Below, piece after piece: positions 1 through 11,149 of a stretch of DNA of 64,000 bases; the stretch's first letter is position 1, and every line of letters begins with the position of its first letter. The position numbers and the translations under genes were made by a program. The stretch is from Acidaminococcus fermentans (GTDB taxonomy: Bacteria > Bacillota > Negativicutes > Acidaminococcales > Acidaminococcaceae): assembly GCF_009696675.1 (NCBI RefSeq), contig NZ_VULN01000002.1, forward strand, positions 62,001-126,000, given 5' to 3'. The notes beneath the pieces are model-generated. The model did no database searches and was not told where the DNA came from. It was given only the letters and a program-made list of their open reading frames with translations.

Positions 1-295
1 TGGAAGACATCAAAAATGCCGAACAGAAGGCGGATGACCTGAAGAAACAGGCCACCCTGGAAGCCCGGAACACCGTACGGGATGCTCAGGCAGAAGCCCA
101 CAAGGAGGCGGACGCCCTGATTGCGGAAGCCCGGAAACAGGCCGCCGCAGCCATTGCCCAGGCGGAAACCCAGGCCAAACAGGAAGCAGACGCCCTGGTG
201 GAAGAAAACCGGAAACGGGATGAGGCCCAGGCGGCGGAAGCCCGGAAAAATCTGGATGGGGCAGTCCAGTATATTATGAAGAAGGTCGTGATCGA

Positions 296-302
<7 letters not shown>
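1..302 (+). CDS. ntpF: V-type ATPase peripheral-stalk subunit (NtpF/G-H type), 5'-truncated
   Basis: The reading frame is open from base 3 to a TAG at 300-302 and begins outside the window, so only about 99 C-terminal residues are visible. They are almost entirely alpha-helical and charged, rich in Ala, Glu, Lys and Arg with heptad-like spacing, as expected of the coiled-coil peripheral stalk subunit that pairs with subunit E. It is the first visible member of an operon in the Enterococcus hirae order F-I-K-E-C-G-A-B-D. Its stop overlaps the start of ntpI by 7 bases, suggesting translational coupling. The family call rests on composition and position, since a helical stalk has few diagnostic residues. 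Confidence 0.75.
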
Positions 303-2643
<2,341 letters not shown>

Positions 2644-2659
2644 GAAAGGGTGACCCGTC

Positions 2660-3268
2660 GTGTCTGGCGATAAAATCATTCAGAAAATAGAAGAAGAAGC
2701 GAAGCGGGACGCGGCAGCCATCGGAGCAGCAGCCCAGGAAAAGGCCCGGAAGGAAAAGGAACAGATCCTGGCCAAAGCCCAGGAACAGGTCCGGGAAATC
2801 CAGGCCAAATCCCAGGTGGATGCCAAAGAGGCTGCAGGCCGTCTGCAGCTGATTGCCGAACTGCAGAGCCGGAAAGAGAACCTGGCCAGCAAGCGGAAAG
2901 TGCTCCAGGAGGCCTTTGACCGGGCCCGGGAGCAGCTGGAAGCCCTGCCCCAGGAACAATGGGAGAAACTGATCGGGCGGATCATCCTGGAAGCGGATCT
3001 TACCGGCCGGGAAACCCTGGTGGTGCCTGCCAAGGACCGCCCCCGGTATGAAAAGGGATTCCTGGACCGGCTGAACAAAGAGCTGAAGGCCCAGGGCCGG
3101 AACGGGTCCCTGACCCTTTCGGACAAAGAGGCGGAGTTCACCGACGGTGTGCTCATCGAAGGGGAGACCTGTGATTATGACGGCTCCTTCGCCACCCTGC
3201 TGGAAGACGTACGGACCGGGGAGGAATACCGCGTGGCAGAGCTCCTGTTTGGCGCGGAGGTGAAGTAA
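2660..3268 (+). CDS. ntpE: V-type ATPase subunit E (peripheral stalk)
   Basis: A 202-residue protein with a long N-terminal charged helix (about residues 1-100, rich in Glu, Lys, Ala and Gln) and a mixed C-terminal domain that caps the catalytic head, as in NtpE/AtpE stalk proteins. Translation starts at a GTG at 2660, with AAAGGGTG about 8 bases before it. It pairs with the NtpF-type subunit at the window start to form the two-protein stalk. It lies between K and C in the conserved order, and only one base separates it from ntpC. Confidence 0.92.
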   Translation: MSGDKIIQKIEEEAKRDAAAIGAAAQEKARKEKEQILAKAQEQVREIQAKSQVDAKEAAGRLQLIAELQSRKENLASKRKVLQEAFDRAREQLEALPQEQWEKLIGRIILEADLTGRETLVVPAKDRPRYEKGFLDRLNKELKAQGRNGSLTLSDKEAEFTDGVLIEGETCDYDGSFATLLEDVRTGEEYRVAELLFGAEVK

Positions 3269-3269
3269 T

Positions 3270-4265
3270 ATGCCCCAGCCCAGTTATGAATATGCCCTGG
3301 GCCGGATCAGCGTCCTGTCCACCCATCTGCTCACCGCCGCCCAGCTGCGGCGGATCGCGGAAGCGGACAGTACGAAGACAGCCATGAAGCTGCTGCTGGA
3401 AACCGGCTATGGGGAAAACGTGGCCACGGAACAGGAAGTGGTCCGGGGAGAAATCGACCTGATCATCCGGGCCCAGATGCAGCTGACCCGGAAACGGATC
3501 AAGGAACTGACCCCGGATCCGGAGCTTACCGGCCTGTTCCTGCTGCCGGTGGATACCCACAACCTGAAATGCCTGCTGAAGGCACGGCTGCTGGGGATCC
3601 AGGCCGATGACATCCTTCGGGAGGGAGGCAATTTCGACCTGAACCTGCTGAAGGACATGGTCCATACCAAGTATTATGAAGATCTGCCGCCCATTTACTG
3701 CCAGGTGCTCAACGAAATCGAAGGGGACCTGGCCCGGGAAGCGGATCCGTTCCGGCTCAGCGCGCTCCTGGACGGAGCCCTGTTCCGCCAGGCCAAAGAG
3801 GTGCTGGACCGGAAAAAGGAGCGGGGCTTCATCCGAAACTACTTCTCCCTGTGGGCGGATTACCAGAACACCATCAGCCTGATCCGGGCCCAGAACCTCC
3901 ACTGGGAGCTGTCCCAGCTGCGTCTGGTCCTGGTGGACTGTGGGGATATCCCCAAAACGGTGTTCGAGGAAAGCCTGGATGTGCCTCCGGAACAGCTGGG
4001 AGCCCGGCTGAACCAGGGGAGCCATGGAGCCGAACTGGTCCAGGCCATCAATGAATTTGCACAGACCAATGAGCTGGGGGTCATTCCCCGCCGGATGGAA
4101 GAGGGCATGAGCCTGATCCTCCGCCGGGCCAGATGGGACACCCATACCCTGGGACCCATCGTAGGGTATCTGGAAGCCCGGGAAACCGAGGCGGAAGCCC
4201 TGCGGATGATCTTCGGAGCCATCCAGGGCGGTTTTGAACCCCAGCTGCCCAGCGTCTATGCCTGA
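3270..4265 (+). CDS. ntpC: V-type ATPase subunit C (d-type central stalk/rotor coupler)
   Basis: A 331-residue, mostly helical protein of the V-ATPase C/AC39 family. It opens with YEYALGRISVLSTHLLTAAQL, a typical family start, and contains the HNLKCLLKARLLG segment seen in NtpC proteins. It plugs the c-ring and couples it to the D/F shaft. Only one base separates it from ntpE. The length fits the family, and no transmembrane segment or nucleotide site is present or expected. Confidence 0.93.
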   Translation: MPQPSYEYALGRISVLSTHLLTAAQLRRIAEADSTKTAMKLLLETGYGENVATEQEVVRGEIDLIIRAQMQLTRKRIKELTPDPELTGLFLLPVDTHNLKCLLKARLLGIQADDILREGGNFDLNLLKDMVHTKYYEDLPPIYCQVLNEIEGDLAREADPFRLSALLDGALFRQAKEVLDRKKERGFIRNYFSLWADYQNTISLIRAQNLHWELSQLRLVLVDCGDIPKTVFEESLDVPPEQLGARLNQGSHGAELVQAINEFAQTNELGVIPRRMEEGMSLILRRARWDTHTLGPIVGYLEARETEAEALRMIFGAIQGGFEPQLPSVYA

Positions 4266-4291
4266 TCACAGGAAGCATGGGAGGCAGCAAG

Positions 4292-4618
4292 ATGGATAAA
4301 AAGAAAATTGCAGTGATCGGCGATCCCAGCTCTGTGATGATCTTCAAGGCCGTAGGGTTCGATGTATTCTACGAGGAAGAACAGGAACAGATAGAGCGCA
4401 GGATCCACCGTCTGGCCGATGAGGGCTATGCCGTGATTTACATTACGGAAACCGCAGCCCAGAAGGCCCAGACCGTGATCGCAGAATATGCTACCGCTAC
4501 CTTTCCCGCTATCATCCCCATCCCGGCCGGGAACAAATCCCTGGGACTGGGCATGAAGCGTGTCCGGGAAAATGTGGAAAAAGCAGTAGGCGCCGATATT
4601 CTATTCAAGGAAGGGTAG
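4292..4618 (+). CDS. ntpG: V-type ATPase subunit F (NtpG)
   Basis: The central-stalk F subunit, about 108 residues. It begins MDKKKIAVIGD with a small Rossmann-like fold, followed by VIYITETAAQ and AIIPIPAGNKSLGLGMKRV, all typical of the family. An upstream in-frame ATG at 4277 would add five residues, but GGGAGG at 4279-4284 lies 7 bases before the ATG at 4292 and would fall inside that longer reading, so 4292 is chosen. It works with NtpD in the rotating shaft and can modulate ATPase activity. Confidence 0.93.
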   Translation: MDKKKIAVIGDPSSVMIFKAVGFDVFYEEEQEQIERRIHRLADEGYAVIYITETAAQKAQTVIAEYATATFPAIIPIPAGNKSLGLGMKRVRENVEKAVGADILFKEG

Positions 4619-4627
4619 GGAACAATC

Positions 4628-6400
4628 GTGAGTGGAAAGATCGTGAAAGTATCCGGCCCGCTGATTGTCGCCGAAGGCATGAAGGACGTGCAGCTCCATG
4701 ATATGGTCCGCGTCAGTGACAAGCGCCTGATCGGTGAAGTCATCGAGCTTCGTGATGATAAGGCTTCTATCCAGGTATACGAAGAAACGGCCGGCCTGGG
4801 GCCTGGGGAACCGGTGGAATCCACCGGCTCTCCCATGAGCGTGGAACTGGCTCCCGGGCTGATCGAAAGTATCTTCGACGGAATCCAGCGCCCGCTGGAA
4901 AAAATCTATGAACTGGCCGGGGACCGGATCAGCCGTGGGGTGGAAGTCCCCAAACTGGACCGGGAAAAGAAATGGCAGTTCGTGCCGGTGGCCAAAGTGG
5001 GGGACCAGGTGTCCGGCGGCGATGTGATCGGTACCGTCCAGGAAACCCCCGCCGTGCTCCACAAGATCATGGTGCCTCCCGGCCAAAGCGGCACTGTGGA
5101 ATGGGTCTATGAAGGGGAAGCCACCATCCTGGACCCGGTGTACAAACTGAAGGACAGCAAGGGGAATGTGAAGGACTATCCCATGCTTCAGCAGTGGCCG
5201 GTCCGGGTGGCCCGTCCCTACAAGACCAAGCTGCCTCCGGAAGAACCCATGGTTACCGGCCAGCGGGTCATCGATACCCTGTTCCCCATTGCCAAAGGGG
5301 GCGTGGCCGCCGTACCCGGTCCTTTCGGCAGCGGCAAGACCGTGATCCAGCACCAGCTGGCCAAGTGGGCGGATGCGGACATCATCGTGTACGTGGGCTG
5401 CGGAGAACGTGGGAATGAAATGACCGACGTGCTGAACGAATTCCCGGCCCTGAACGACCCCCGCACCGGCCTGCCTCTGATGAAGCGGACCGTGCTGATC
5501 GCCAACACCTCCGACATGCCGGTGGCCGCCCGGGAAGCGTCCATCTATACCGGCATCACCATTGCGGAATATTACCGGGACATGGGGTACAAAGTGGCCA
5601 TTATGGCTGACTCTACCTCCCGCTGGGCAGAAGCCCTCCGGGAAATGTCCTCCCGTCTGGAAGAAATGCCCGGCGAAGAAGGGTACCCGGCGTACCTGTC
5701 TTCCCGTCTGGCCGAATACTACGAACGGGCCGGGGAAGTGGAATGTCTGGGGAAGGACGACCGGGTAGGCGCCGTTTCCGCTATCGGGGCCGTGTCCCCT
5801 CCCGGCGGGGATATTTCCGAACCGGTTTCCCAGGCCACCCTGCGGATTGTGAAGGTGTTCTGGTGCCTGTCTTCGGCTCTGGCCTATGCCCGGCATTTCC
5901 CGGCCATCGACTGGCTCCAGAGCTATTCCCTGTATTCCGACCGGCTCCGGGCCTACTATGATGCCAAAGTGGCTCCCGACTGGTCCAAACTGGTGGGGAC
6001 CGCCATGGAAATCCTCCAGGAAGAATCCAACCTGAACGAAATCGTCCGTCTGGTAGGGATCGATGCCTTGGGCTTCAAGGACCGGATCACCATGGAATGT
6101 GCCCGGTCCATCCGGGAAGACTTCCTGCATCAGAACTCCTTCCACGAAGTGGATACCTACACTTCCCTGGAAAAACAGTACGATATGCTGAAGCTGATCA
6201 TCACCTGGTATGAAAAGGCCCTGGATGCCATGACCAAGCATGTGAAGCTGGACAAGCTGATCGACATGCCCATCCGGGAACAGATCGGCCGTGCCAAGTA
6301 CATTCCGGAAAAAGAACGGAAGGAAAAATTCGGCCAGCTGAACCGGGAACTGGAGCAGGCCTTTGCAGAACTGACGGAAGAGGGTGAAGAAAATGCGTAA
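4628..6400 (+). CDS. ntpA: V-type ATPase catalytic subunit A
   Basis: The 590-residue catalytic subunit. The Walker A loop GPFGSGKT is at residues 231-238, followed by the GCGERGNEM segment and an SRWAEALRE region typical of V-type A subunits. The long insert that separates A subunits from F-type beta lies at about residues 110-200. Translation begins at a GTG at 4628 after GGAAGGGTAGGG. The 3' end runs into ntpB, whose preferred start lies 8 bases before this stop. The family's length and motifs are fully preserved. Confidence 0.97.
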   Translation: MSGKIVKVSGPLIVAEGMKDVQLHDMVRVSDKRLIGEVIELRDDKASIQVYEETAGLGPGEPVESTGSPMSVELAPGLIESIFDGIQRPLEKIYELAGDRISRGVEVPKLDREKKWQFVPVAKVGDQVSGGDVIGTVQETPAVLHKIMVPPGQSGTVEWVYEGEATILDPVYKLKDSKGNVKDYPMLQQWPVRVARPYKTKLPPEEPMVTGQRVIDTLFPIAKGGVAAVPGPFGSGKTVIQHQLAKWADADIIVYVGCGERGNEMTDVLNEFPALNDPRTGLPLMKRTVLIANTSDMPVAAREASIYTGITIAEYYRDMGYKVAIMADSTSRWAEALREMSSRLEEMPGEEGYPAYLSSRLAEYYERAGEVECLGKDDRVGAVSAIGAVSPPGGDISEPVSQATLRIVKVFWCLSSALAYARHFPAIDWLQSYSLYSDRLRAYYDAKVAPDWSKLVGTAMEILQEESNLNEIVRLVGIDALGFKDRITMECARSIREDFLHQNSFHEVDTYTSLEKQYDMLKLIITWYEKALDAMTKHVKLDKLIDMPIREQIGRAKYIPEKERKEKFGQLNRELEQAFAELTEEGEENA

Positions 6401-7784
6401 GGATTACAAAACCATCCGTGAAGTGGTGGGCCCTCTGATGCTGGTGGACCAGGTAAAAGGCGCAACCTATGACGAACTGGTGGAAATCCACCAGCAGAAC
6501 GGGGAAGTCCGGAACGGGAAGGTGCTTACCGTGGACGGGGACAAAGCCCTGGTCCAGCTGTTCGAGGACTCCCAGGGGCTGCAGCCGGCTACCGCCAAAG
6601 CCCGGTTCCTGGGCCACGGGATCCAGCTGGGGGTGTCCCCTGCCATGCTGGGCCGTGTGTTCGACGGTATGGGCAACCCCATTGACGGAGGCCCGGCCAT
6701 CATTCCGGAAGAATACAAGGACATCAACGGGGAGCCTATGAATCCGGCAGCCCGGGAATATCCTTCGGAATTCATCCAGACCGGGATCAGTGCCATCGAC
6801 GGCCTGAACACCCTGGTCCGGGGCCAGAAGCTGCCGGTGTTCTCCGGCTCCGGTCTGCCCCATGCCCAGCTGGCTGCCCAGATCGCCCGGCAGGCCAGAG
6901 TCCGGGGAACCGATGAAAAATTCGCCGTGGTGTTCGCCGCCGTAGGGATCACCTTCGAAGAAGCCAACTTCTTCATGCAGGACTTCAACCGGACCGGGGC
7001 TCTGAGCCGTGCGGTGATGTTCATCAACCTGGCCAACGACCCGGCGGTAGAACGGATCGCCACCCCTCGTATGGCCATTACCGCAGCGGAATATCTGGCC
7101 TTTGAACTGGATATGCACGTGCTGGTCATCATCACCGACATCACCAACTATGCCGATGCCCTCCGGGAAGTGTCCGCTGCCCGGAAGGAAGTCCCCGGAC
7201 GCCGGGGCTACCCCGGGTATCTGTATACGGACCTGGCCACCATGTACGAACGGGCCGGCCGGATCCGGGGCAAGAAGGGGTCCATTACCATGATCCCCAT
7301 CCTGTCCATGCCGGAAGACGACAAGACCCATCCCATCCCCGACCTGACCGGGTACATCACCGAAGGCCAGATCATCCTGTCCCGGGAACTGTACCGGAAG
7401 GGGCTGACCCCTCCCATCGACGTGCTGCCTTCCCTGTCCCGTCTGAAGGATAAAGGGGTGGGCAAGGGCAAGACCCGGGAAGACCATGCGGATACCATGA
7501 ACCAGCTGTTCGCCGCTTATTCCCGGGGGAAACAGGCCAAGGAACTGGCCACCATCCTGGGGGATTCGGCCCTCAGCAAAGTGGACAAGCTGTATGCCCA
7601 ATTCGCCGATGCCTTTGAAAAGGAATACGTGTCCCAGGGGTACCGGACCAACCGGTCCATCGAAGAGACCCTGGATCTGGGCTGGAAGCTGCTGGGGATC
7701 CTGCCCCGCAGCGAGCTGAAACGGATCCGGGATGAATACCTGGACAAGTACTACAAACCGGCGGACGGCACCAAGGGGGAATAA
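6393..7784 (+). CDS. ntpB: V-type ATPase non-catalytic subunit B
   Basis: The regulatory B subunit, about 463 residues. It has the family core ([19 protein letters not shown], then [19 protein letters not shown] in the position of a P loop but lacking GKT) and the [19 protein letters not shown] segment containing the arginine supplied to the A-subunit site. A GTG at 6384 is in frame, but GGAAGAGGG at 6376-6384 is correctly spaced for the ATG at 6393, so the latter is used. The 8-base overlap with ntpA implies coupled synthesis of the A3B3 head. Confidence 0.97.
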   Translation: MRKDYKTIREVVGPLMLVDQVKGATYDELVEIHQQNGEVRNGKVLTVDGDKALVQLFEDSQGLQPATAKARFLGHGIQLGVSPAMLGRVFDGMGNPIDGGPAIIPEEYKDINGEPMNPAAREYPSEFIQTGISAIDGLNTLVRGQKLPVFSGSGLPHAQLAAQIARQARVRGTDEKFAVVFAAVGITFEEANFFMQDFNRTGALSRAVMFINLANDPAVERIATPRMAITAAEYLAFELDMHVLVIITDITNYADALREVSAARKEVPGRRGYPGYLYTDLATMYERAGRIRGKKGSITMIPILSMPEDDKTHPIPDLTGYITEGQIILSRELYRKGLTPPIDVLPSLSRLKDKGVGKGKTREDHADTMNQLFAAYSRGKQAKELATILGDSALSKVDKLYAQFADAFEKEYVSQGYRTNRSIEETLDLGWKLLGILPRSELKRIRDEYLDKYYKPADGTKGE

Positions 7785-7787
7785 CCC

Positions 7788-8423
7788 ATGGCTACCAACG
7801 TAAACCCTACCCGGATGGAGCTGACCCGTCTGAAACGCCGGCTGGCCACCGCCGTCCGGGGGCATAAACTGCTGAAAGACAAACGGGACGAAATGGTCCG
7901 GCAGTTCATGATCTACATCCGCCGGAACCACGAACTGCGGCTGAAAATGGAAAAAGCTCTCCAGAACGTGTCCCACCATTTCGTGGTGGCCCGGGCCCAT
8001 ATGGGATTCCTGACCATGAACGAAGCCCTGCTGTACCCGGCACGGAGTGCCGAGTTCGAAGTGGGAAGCAAGAACGTGATGAGCGTGGATGTGCCCACCC
8101 TGACCTATACCGGGGCCACGGCGGATGATGCGGCCCAGGTGCCTTATTCCTTCGCCTTCACCACCGGGGAACTGGATACGGCGGTGACGGAACTGACCAC
8201 CTGCCTGCCGGATCTCCTGGAACTGGCGGAAGTGGAAAAGACCTGCAACATGCTGGCGGATGAAATCGAAAAGACCCGCCGGCGGGTCAACGCCCTGGAA
8301 TATGTCATGATCCCGGAAATGCAGGAAAGCATCAAGTACATCACCATGAAGCTCAGCGAAAACGAAAGAGCCAGCACCGTACGCCTGATGAAAGCCAAGG
8401 AAATCATGGCGAAACAGGCGTGA
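7788..8423 (+). CDS. ntpD: V-type ATPase subunit D (central shaft)
   Basis: A 211-residue protein with two long antiparallel helices: residues 1-75, beginning NPTRMELTRLKRRLATAVRGHKLLKDKRDEM, a signature of subunit D, and about residues 130-211, containing RRRVNALEYVMIPEM. These form the rotating shaft inside A3B3. It begins three bases after the ntpB stop and is the last gene of the operon. The stop is followed within five bases by a strong intrinsic terminator, so no H or J subunits follow as they do in E. hirae. Confidence 0.95.
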   Translation: MATNVNPTRMELTRLKRRLATAVRGHKLLKDKRDEMVRQFMIYIRRNHELRLKMEKALQNVSHHFVVARAHMGFLTMNEALLYPARSAEFEVGSKNVMSVDVPTLTYTGATADDAAQVPYSFAFTTGELDTAVTELTTCLPDLLELAEVEKTCNMLADEIEKTRRRVNALEYVMIPEMQESIKYITMKLSENERASTVRLMKAKEIMAKQA

Positions 8424-8427
8424 AAAG

Positions 8428-8465
8428 CAGAGTGCTGCAGATTGTCTGCAGCACTCTGTTTTTTT
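8428..8465 (+). terminator. Rho-independent terminator of the V-ATPase operon
   Basis: A perfect 14-bp stem (arms 8428-8441 and 8445-8458, core AGTGCTGCAGA) with a 3-base loop TTG is followed by seven T residues. It lies directly after the ntpD stop and ends the operon. Its stem belongs to the TG(T/C)TGC terminator group that recurs through the window. Confidence 0.95.
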
Positions 8466-8527
8466 ATGCTACAATATCCGTGACCATATATCCTGCTGAA
8501 AAGCAGCACTGAAAGGAGCACGGTTCT

Positions 8528-9880
8528 TTGCTGACCACTTTTAATTTCCGGGCACAGCCGGGGGCGGGTCCCCTTTACCGGCAGCTGGCCGCTTATTTCT
8601 GCCGTGAGATCCGGCTCCACCACCTGGGATCCCAGGACTTCCTCCCTTCCATCCGGAAGCTGACCCGGGACCTGAAACTGAGCCGGACTACCGTGGAGGG
8701 AGCCTATCAGATCCTCATCGACCAGGGAGTGGTGGAAAACCTGCCCAACCGGGGGTACCGGGTGGCTGCCTACCGGCCCCGGGAAGAGGGAGAGGAACCG
8801 AAAACCCCGCCGGATCCGGCCCGGCCGACTGTCCTTTACAATTTTTCCAACAATTACATCGATACCTCCACTTTCGACACGGTGCTCTGGCGCCGGTGCC
8901 TGAACCAGGTGCTCCGGAATCCCGCCTCCATTGCCGGATACGGGGATCCACAGGGAGAACCGGAACTGCGGAAGGTGCTGGCCCGGTACAGCTACGCTTC
9001 CCGGGGGGTGGTGTGCCGGCCGGAACAGATCCTGGTGGGAGCCGGTCTCCAGACCCTGCTGCTGGTGCTGCTGCCCCTGCTGCCTCTGGAACGGAAGGTG
9101 GCGGGACTGGAAGCCCCCGGGTTCCCCCAGGCGGAACAGATTTTCCATCTCATGGGCTGGGAAACCTGTGCCTACGATCCGGCAGACCCCAAAGGGGACT
9201 GGCCCGGCCTTTTGATGATCTCTCCCGCCAATCCCTACAAGGGACGGGCCCTGACGGAAAAAGAACGGAACAACCTGATCGTGGCCACCCAGCTGGAGCG
9301 GGTGTACCTGCTGGAAGACGACTACAACGGGGAATTCCGCTACCTCCACCGGCCCACCCCTGCCCTCCACAGCTTCGGGAACCGGGAACAGATCATCTAT
9401 CTGGGGTCCTTTTCCCGGACCATGCTGCCTTCCCTGCGGATCAGTTTTTTGGTGCTGCCGGAAAAACTGCTGCCTGCCTACCGGGCCATTGCCGGCCGGT
9501 ACAACCAGACCTCGTCCACTGTGGAACAGCTGGCCCTGGCGGCCTATATTGAAGAAGGGCACCTGACCCGGCACATCCGGAAGCTCCGAACCCTGTACCG
9601 GACCAAGAGCCGGCTGCTCCAGGAAGCTCTGACTGCCGTGTTCGGGGACCAGGTACGGCTGCTGGGCTACGGCTCCGGGCTCCATCTCCACATTGCCCTG
9701 GATCGGTCGGGGACAGCAGAAGAACTGGCCGCCCGGGCCCTGGAAAAAGGCGTCCGGGTGATCCCTGTCCGGGGTACGGAACCGGGCCGGCCTCCGGAAT
9801 TCCTCCTGTCCTTTGCCGGCATCGGAGAGGAAAAGATCCGGGCAGGAGTGGAGGCCCTCCGGGAAGCCTTGGAGGAGTAA
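8528..9880 (+). CDS. MocR-type regulator: GntR helix-turn-helix fused to aminotransferase-like domain
   Basis: A 450-residue fusion. Residues 10-80 form a GntR winged helix (FLPSIRKLTRDLKLSRTTVEGAYQIL, NRGYRV). Residues about 105-450 are a fold-type I aminotransferase-like domain (LLEDDYNGEFRY at about 262-271). At the position where MocR/GabR proteins carry the PLP-binding Lys (FSKS/T), this protein reads SFSRTML, with Arg297. If the alignment is right, no internal aldimine can form. Translation begins at TTG 8528, with AAAGGAG upstream. It stands alone after the V-ATPase terminator, so its target is unknown. PdxR, GabR and TauR homologs are the natural comparison, but no such target lies adjacent. 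Confidence 0.9.
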   Translation: MLTTFNFRAQPGAGPLYRQLAAYFCREIRLHHLGSQDFLPSIRKLTRDLKLSRTTVEGAYQILIDQGVVENLPNRGYRVAAYRPREEGEEPKTPPDPARPTVLYNFSNNYIDTSTFDTVLWRRCLNQVLRNPASIAGYGDPQGEPELRKVLARYSYASRGVVCRPEQILVGAGLQTLLLVLLPLLPLERKVAGLEAPGFPQAEQIFHLMGWETCAYDPADPKGDWPGLLMISPANPYKGRALTEKERNNLIVATQLERVYLLEDDYNGEFRYLHRPTPALHSFGNREQIIYLGSFSRTMLPSLRISFLVLPEKLLPAYRAIAGRYNQTSSTVEQLALAAYIEEGHLTRHIRKLRTLYRTKSRLLQEALTAVFGDQVRLLGYGSGLHLHIALDRSGTAEELAARALEKGVRVIPVRGTEPGRPPEFLLSFAGIGEEKIRAGVEALREALEE

Positions 9881-9892
9881 AGGAAAAGACAA

Positions 9893-9922
9893 TTGTCTTC
9901 TTTCCTCTGGGTAGGGTATAAT
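9893..9922 (+). promoter_or_regulatory. Sigma-70-type promoter before the 9975 gene
   Basis: TTGTCT at 9893-9898 and a perfect TATAAT at 9917-9922 are separated by 18 bases. It lies just after the MocR-type regulator stop and would drive the group from 9975 to about 13011. Confidence 0.65.
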
Positions 9923-9974
9923 AAAAAGGATACAGAAAAATCATGAAAGCCCAAACATTGGGGGAGGTGGATGT

Positions 9975-10532
9975 ATGAAAAATACCTGGGAAATTGCCCT
10001 TCTGGCCGTGATGCTGGGGATGGGCGGGCCGGCGGCCGGGGAAGCGGCCCAGTATTTTGCTCCCCGTTACAGCCTCAGCGCCAACGGCCAGCTGCAGCCC
10101 CCTCTGACGGTGGAATTCCAGAAAGGGGTTCCCCAGAAGATCAGTGCCAGCCTTACCGGTGCCGCCGGCAGCGAAAAAGTCCTGGTGCTGGGCTGGCAGG
10201 TGGGAGACGGAGTAGGCCTGTGCACCCTCCAGAAAGGGGTGGAATACGCCCTGTACAAACTGGATTTCCGTCCGGGAAAACAGGATATCTTGGTGCTCAG
10301 CTACGGCCGCCGGGGCACCGGCAAGACCCATCTGAATGAAGTGGCCGTCATCGGGGAGGATTCCCTGGGGGTGATCCGGCAGCTGCCGGTGAACGGCTTT
10401 GTGCCCACCGATGTGTTCAACAGTCCTCTCCAGATCCGCCAGCAGGAAGCGGTGCTGTTCCTGGAACAGGCTCCCCATGTGCTGGCCCTCCGGGCGGACG
10501 GAGAAAACGGCTATGTGGCCGAAGTGGAATAA
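9975..10532 (+). CDS. Secreted protein of unknown function
   Basis: I do not recognise this 185-residue protein. It starts with MKNTWEIALLAVMLGMGGPAAGEA, a probable cleavable signal peptide ending near residue 24, and continues as a mostly beta-strand domain with alternating hydrophobic residues. There is no lipobox. The GTGKT near residue 115 resembles a P-loop only by chance, since it lacks the surrounding GxxxxGK spacing and the protein is exported. GGGGGAGGTGG precedes the ATG. It shares a promoter region with the nitroreductase, flavoprotein and lipoprotein that follow, with 15-27 base gaps or overlaps. Confidence 0.75.
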   Translation: MKNTWEIALLAVMLGMGGPAAGEAAQYFAPRYSLSANGQLQPPLTVEFQKGVPQKISASLTGAAGSEKVLVLGWQVGDGVGLCTLQKGVEYALYKLDFRPGKQDILVLSYGRRGTGKTHLNEVAVIGEDSLGVIRQLPVNGFVPTDVFNSPLQIRQQEAVLFLEQAPHVLALRADGENGYVAEVE

Positions 10533-10547
10533 AAAGGAGTGATTGGA

Positions 10548-11123
10548 ATGGAATTGGCTTCCCTGTATGATACCTGCCGGACCTACCGGCGTTTTGAACA
10601 GAAACCGGTGGATCCGGCCCTGCTGCGGACCCTGGCGGATGTGGCCCGGAAACGGAGCTGCGGCCGGAACGGCCAGAGCCTCCGGTTCACGGTGGTGGCA
10701 AGCCCCGCCAACGTGAAGGCCATGCAGCCGCTGCTCCGGTGGGCGGCAGCCCTGCCCAAAGAAATCGGCACCCCCAGGGAAGGGGAACAGCCGGTGGCCT
10801 TTGTGGTAGTGTCCCGGCCCAAGGAGGCCAACCCCACCATCACCAGCATCGACGTGGGCATCGCCCTGGATGCCATGGCCATCACTGCCTGGACCCAGGG
10901 GGTGGGCAGCGCCATCCTGGCAGCGGTGGACCGGGTAAAGATCGCCGCTCTGCTGGAGATCCCGGAAGACCGGGAAGTGGTCACCGTGCTGGCCCTGGGC
11001 TATCCCGCCCACAAAAGCACCCTGGTGCCCGGGGAAGAAGGGAAACTGGCCTACTATGTGGATGAGGCCCGGGATTATTATGTGCCCAAACTGCCCCTGG
11101 AAAAAGTGGCGGATTTCAAATAA
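10548..11123 (+). CDS. Nitroreductase-family FMN flavoprotein
   Basis: A compact protein of about 191 residues. The N-terminus SLYDTCRTYRRFEQKPVD matches the R-(S/T)-x-R-x-F/Y start of nitroreductases, followed by RKRSCGRNGQSLRF and, near the C-terminus, a VTVLALGYPA segment typical of the fold. These enzymes use FMN and NAD(P)H to reduce nitro compounds, quinones or other acceptors. The natural substrate cannot be read from sequence. A GTG at 10539 is in frame, but AAAGGAG at 10533-10539 is spaced for the ATG at 10548. It is followed by a thioredoxin-reductase-like flavoprotein, so a linked redox role is possible. Confidence 0.85.
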   Translation: MELASLYDTCRTYRRFEQKPVDPALLRTLADVARKRSCGRNGQSLRFTVVASPANVKAMQPLLRWAAALPKEIGTPREGEQPVAFVVVSRPKEANPTITSIDVGIALDAMAITAWTQGVGSAILAAVDRVKIAALLEIPEDREVVTVLALGYPAHKSTLVPGEEGKLAYYVDEARDYYVPKLPLEKVADFK

Positions 11124-11149
11124 ACGGATGAGAAAACAAGGAGAAAGCT

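Noticed and set aside
10303-10330. P-loop-like GTGKT in the secreted protein at 9975
   Set aside because: The protein has a signal peptide and the motif lacks the rest of a Walker A loop.
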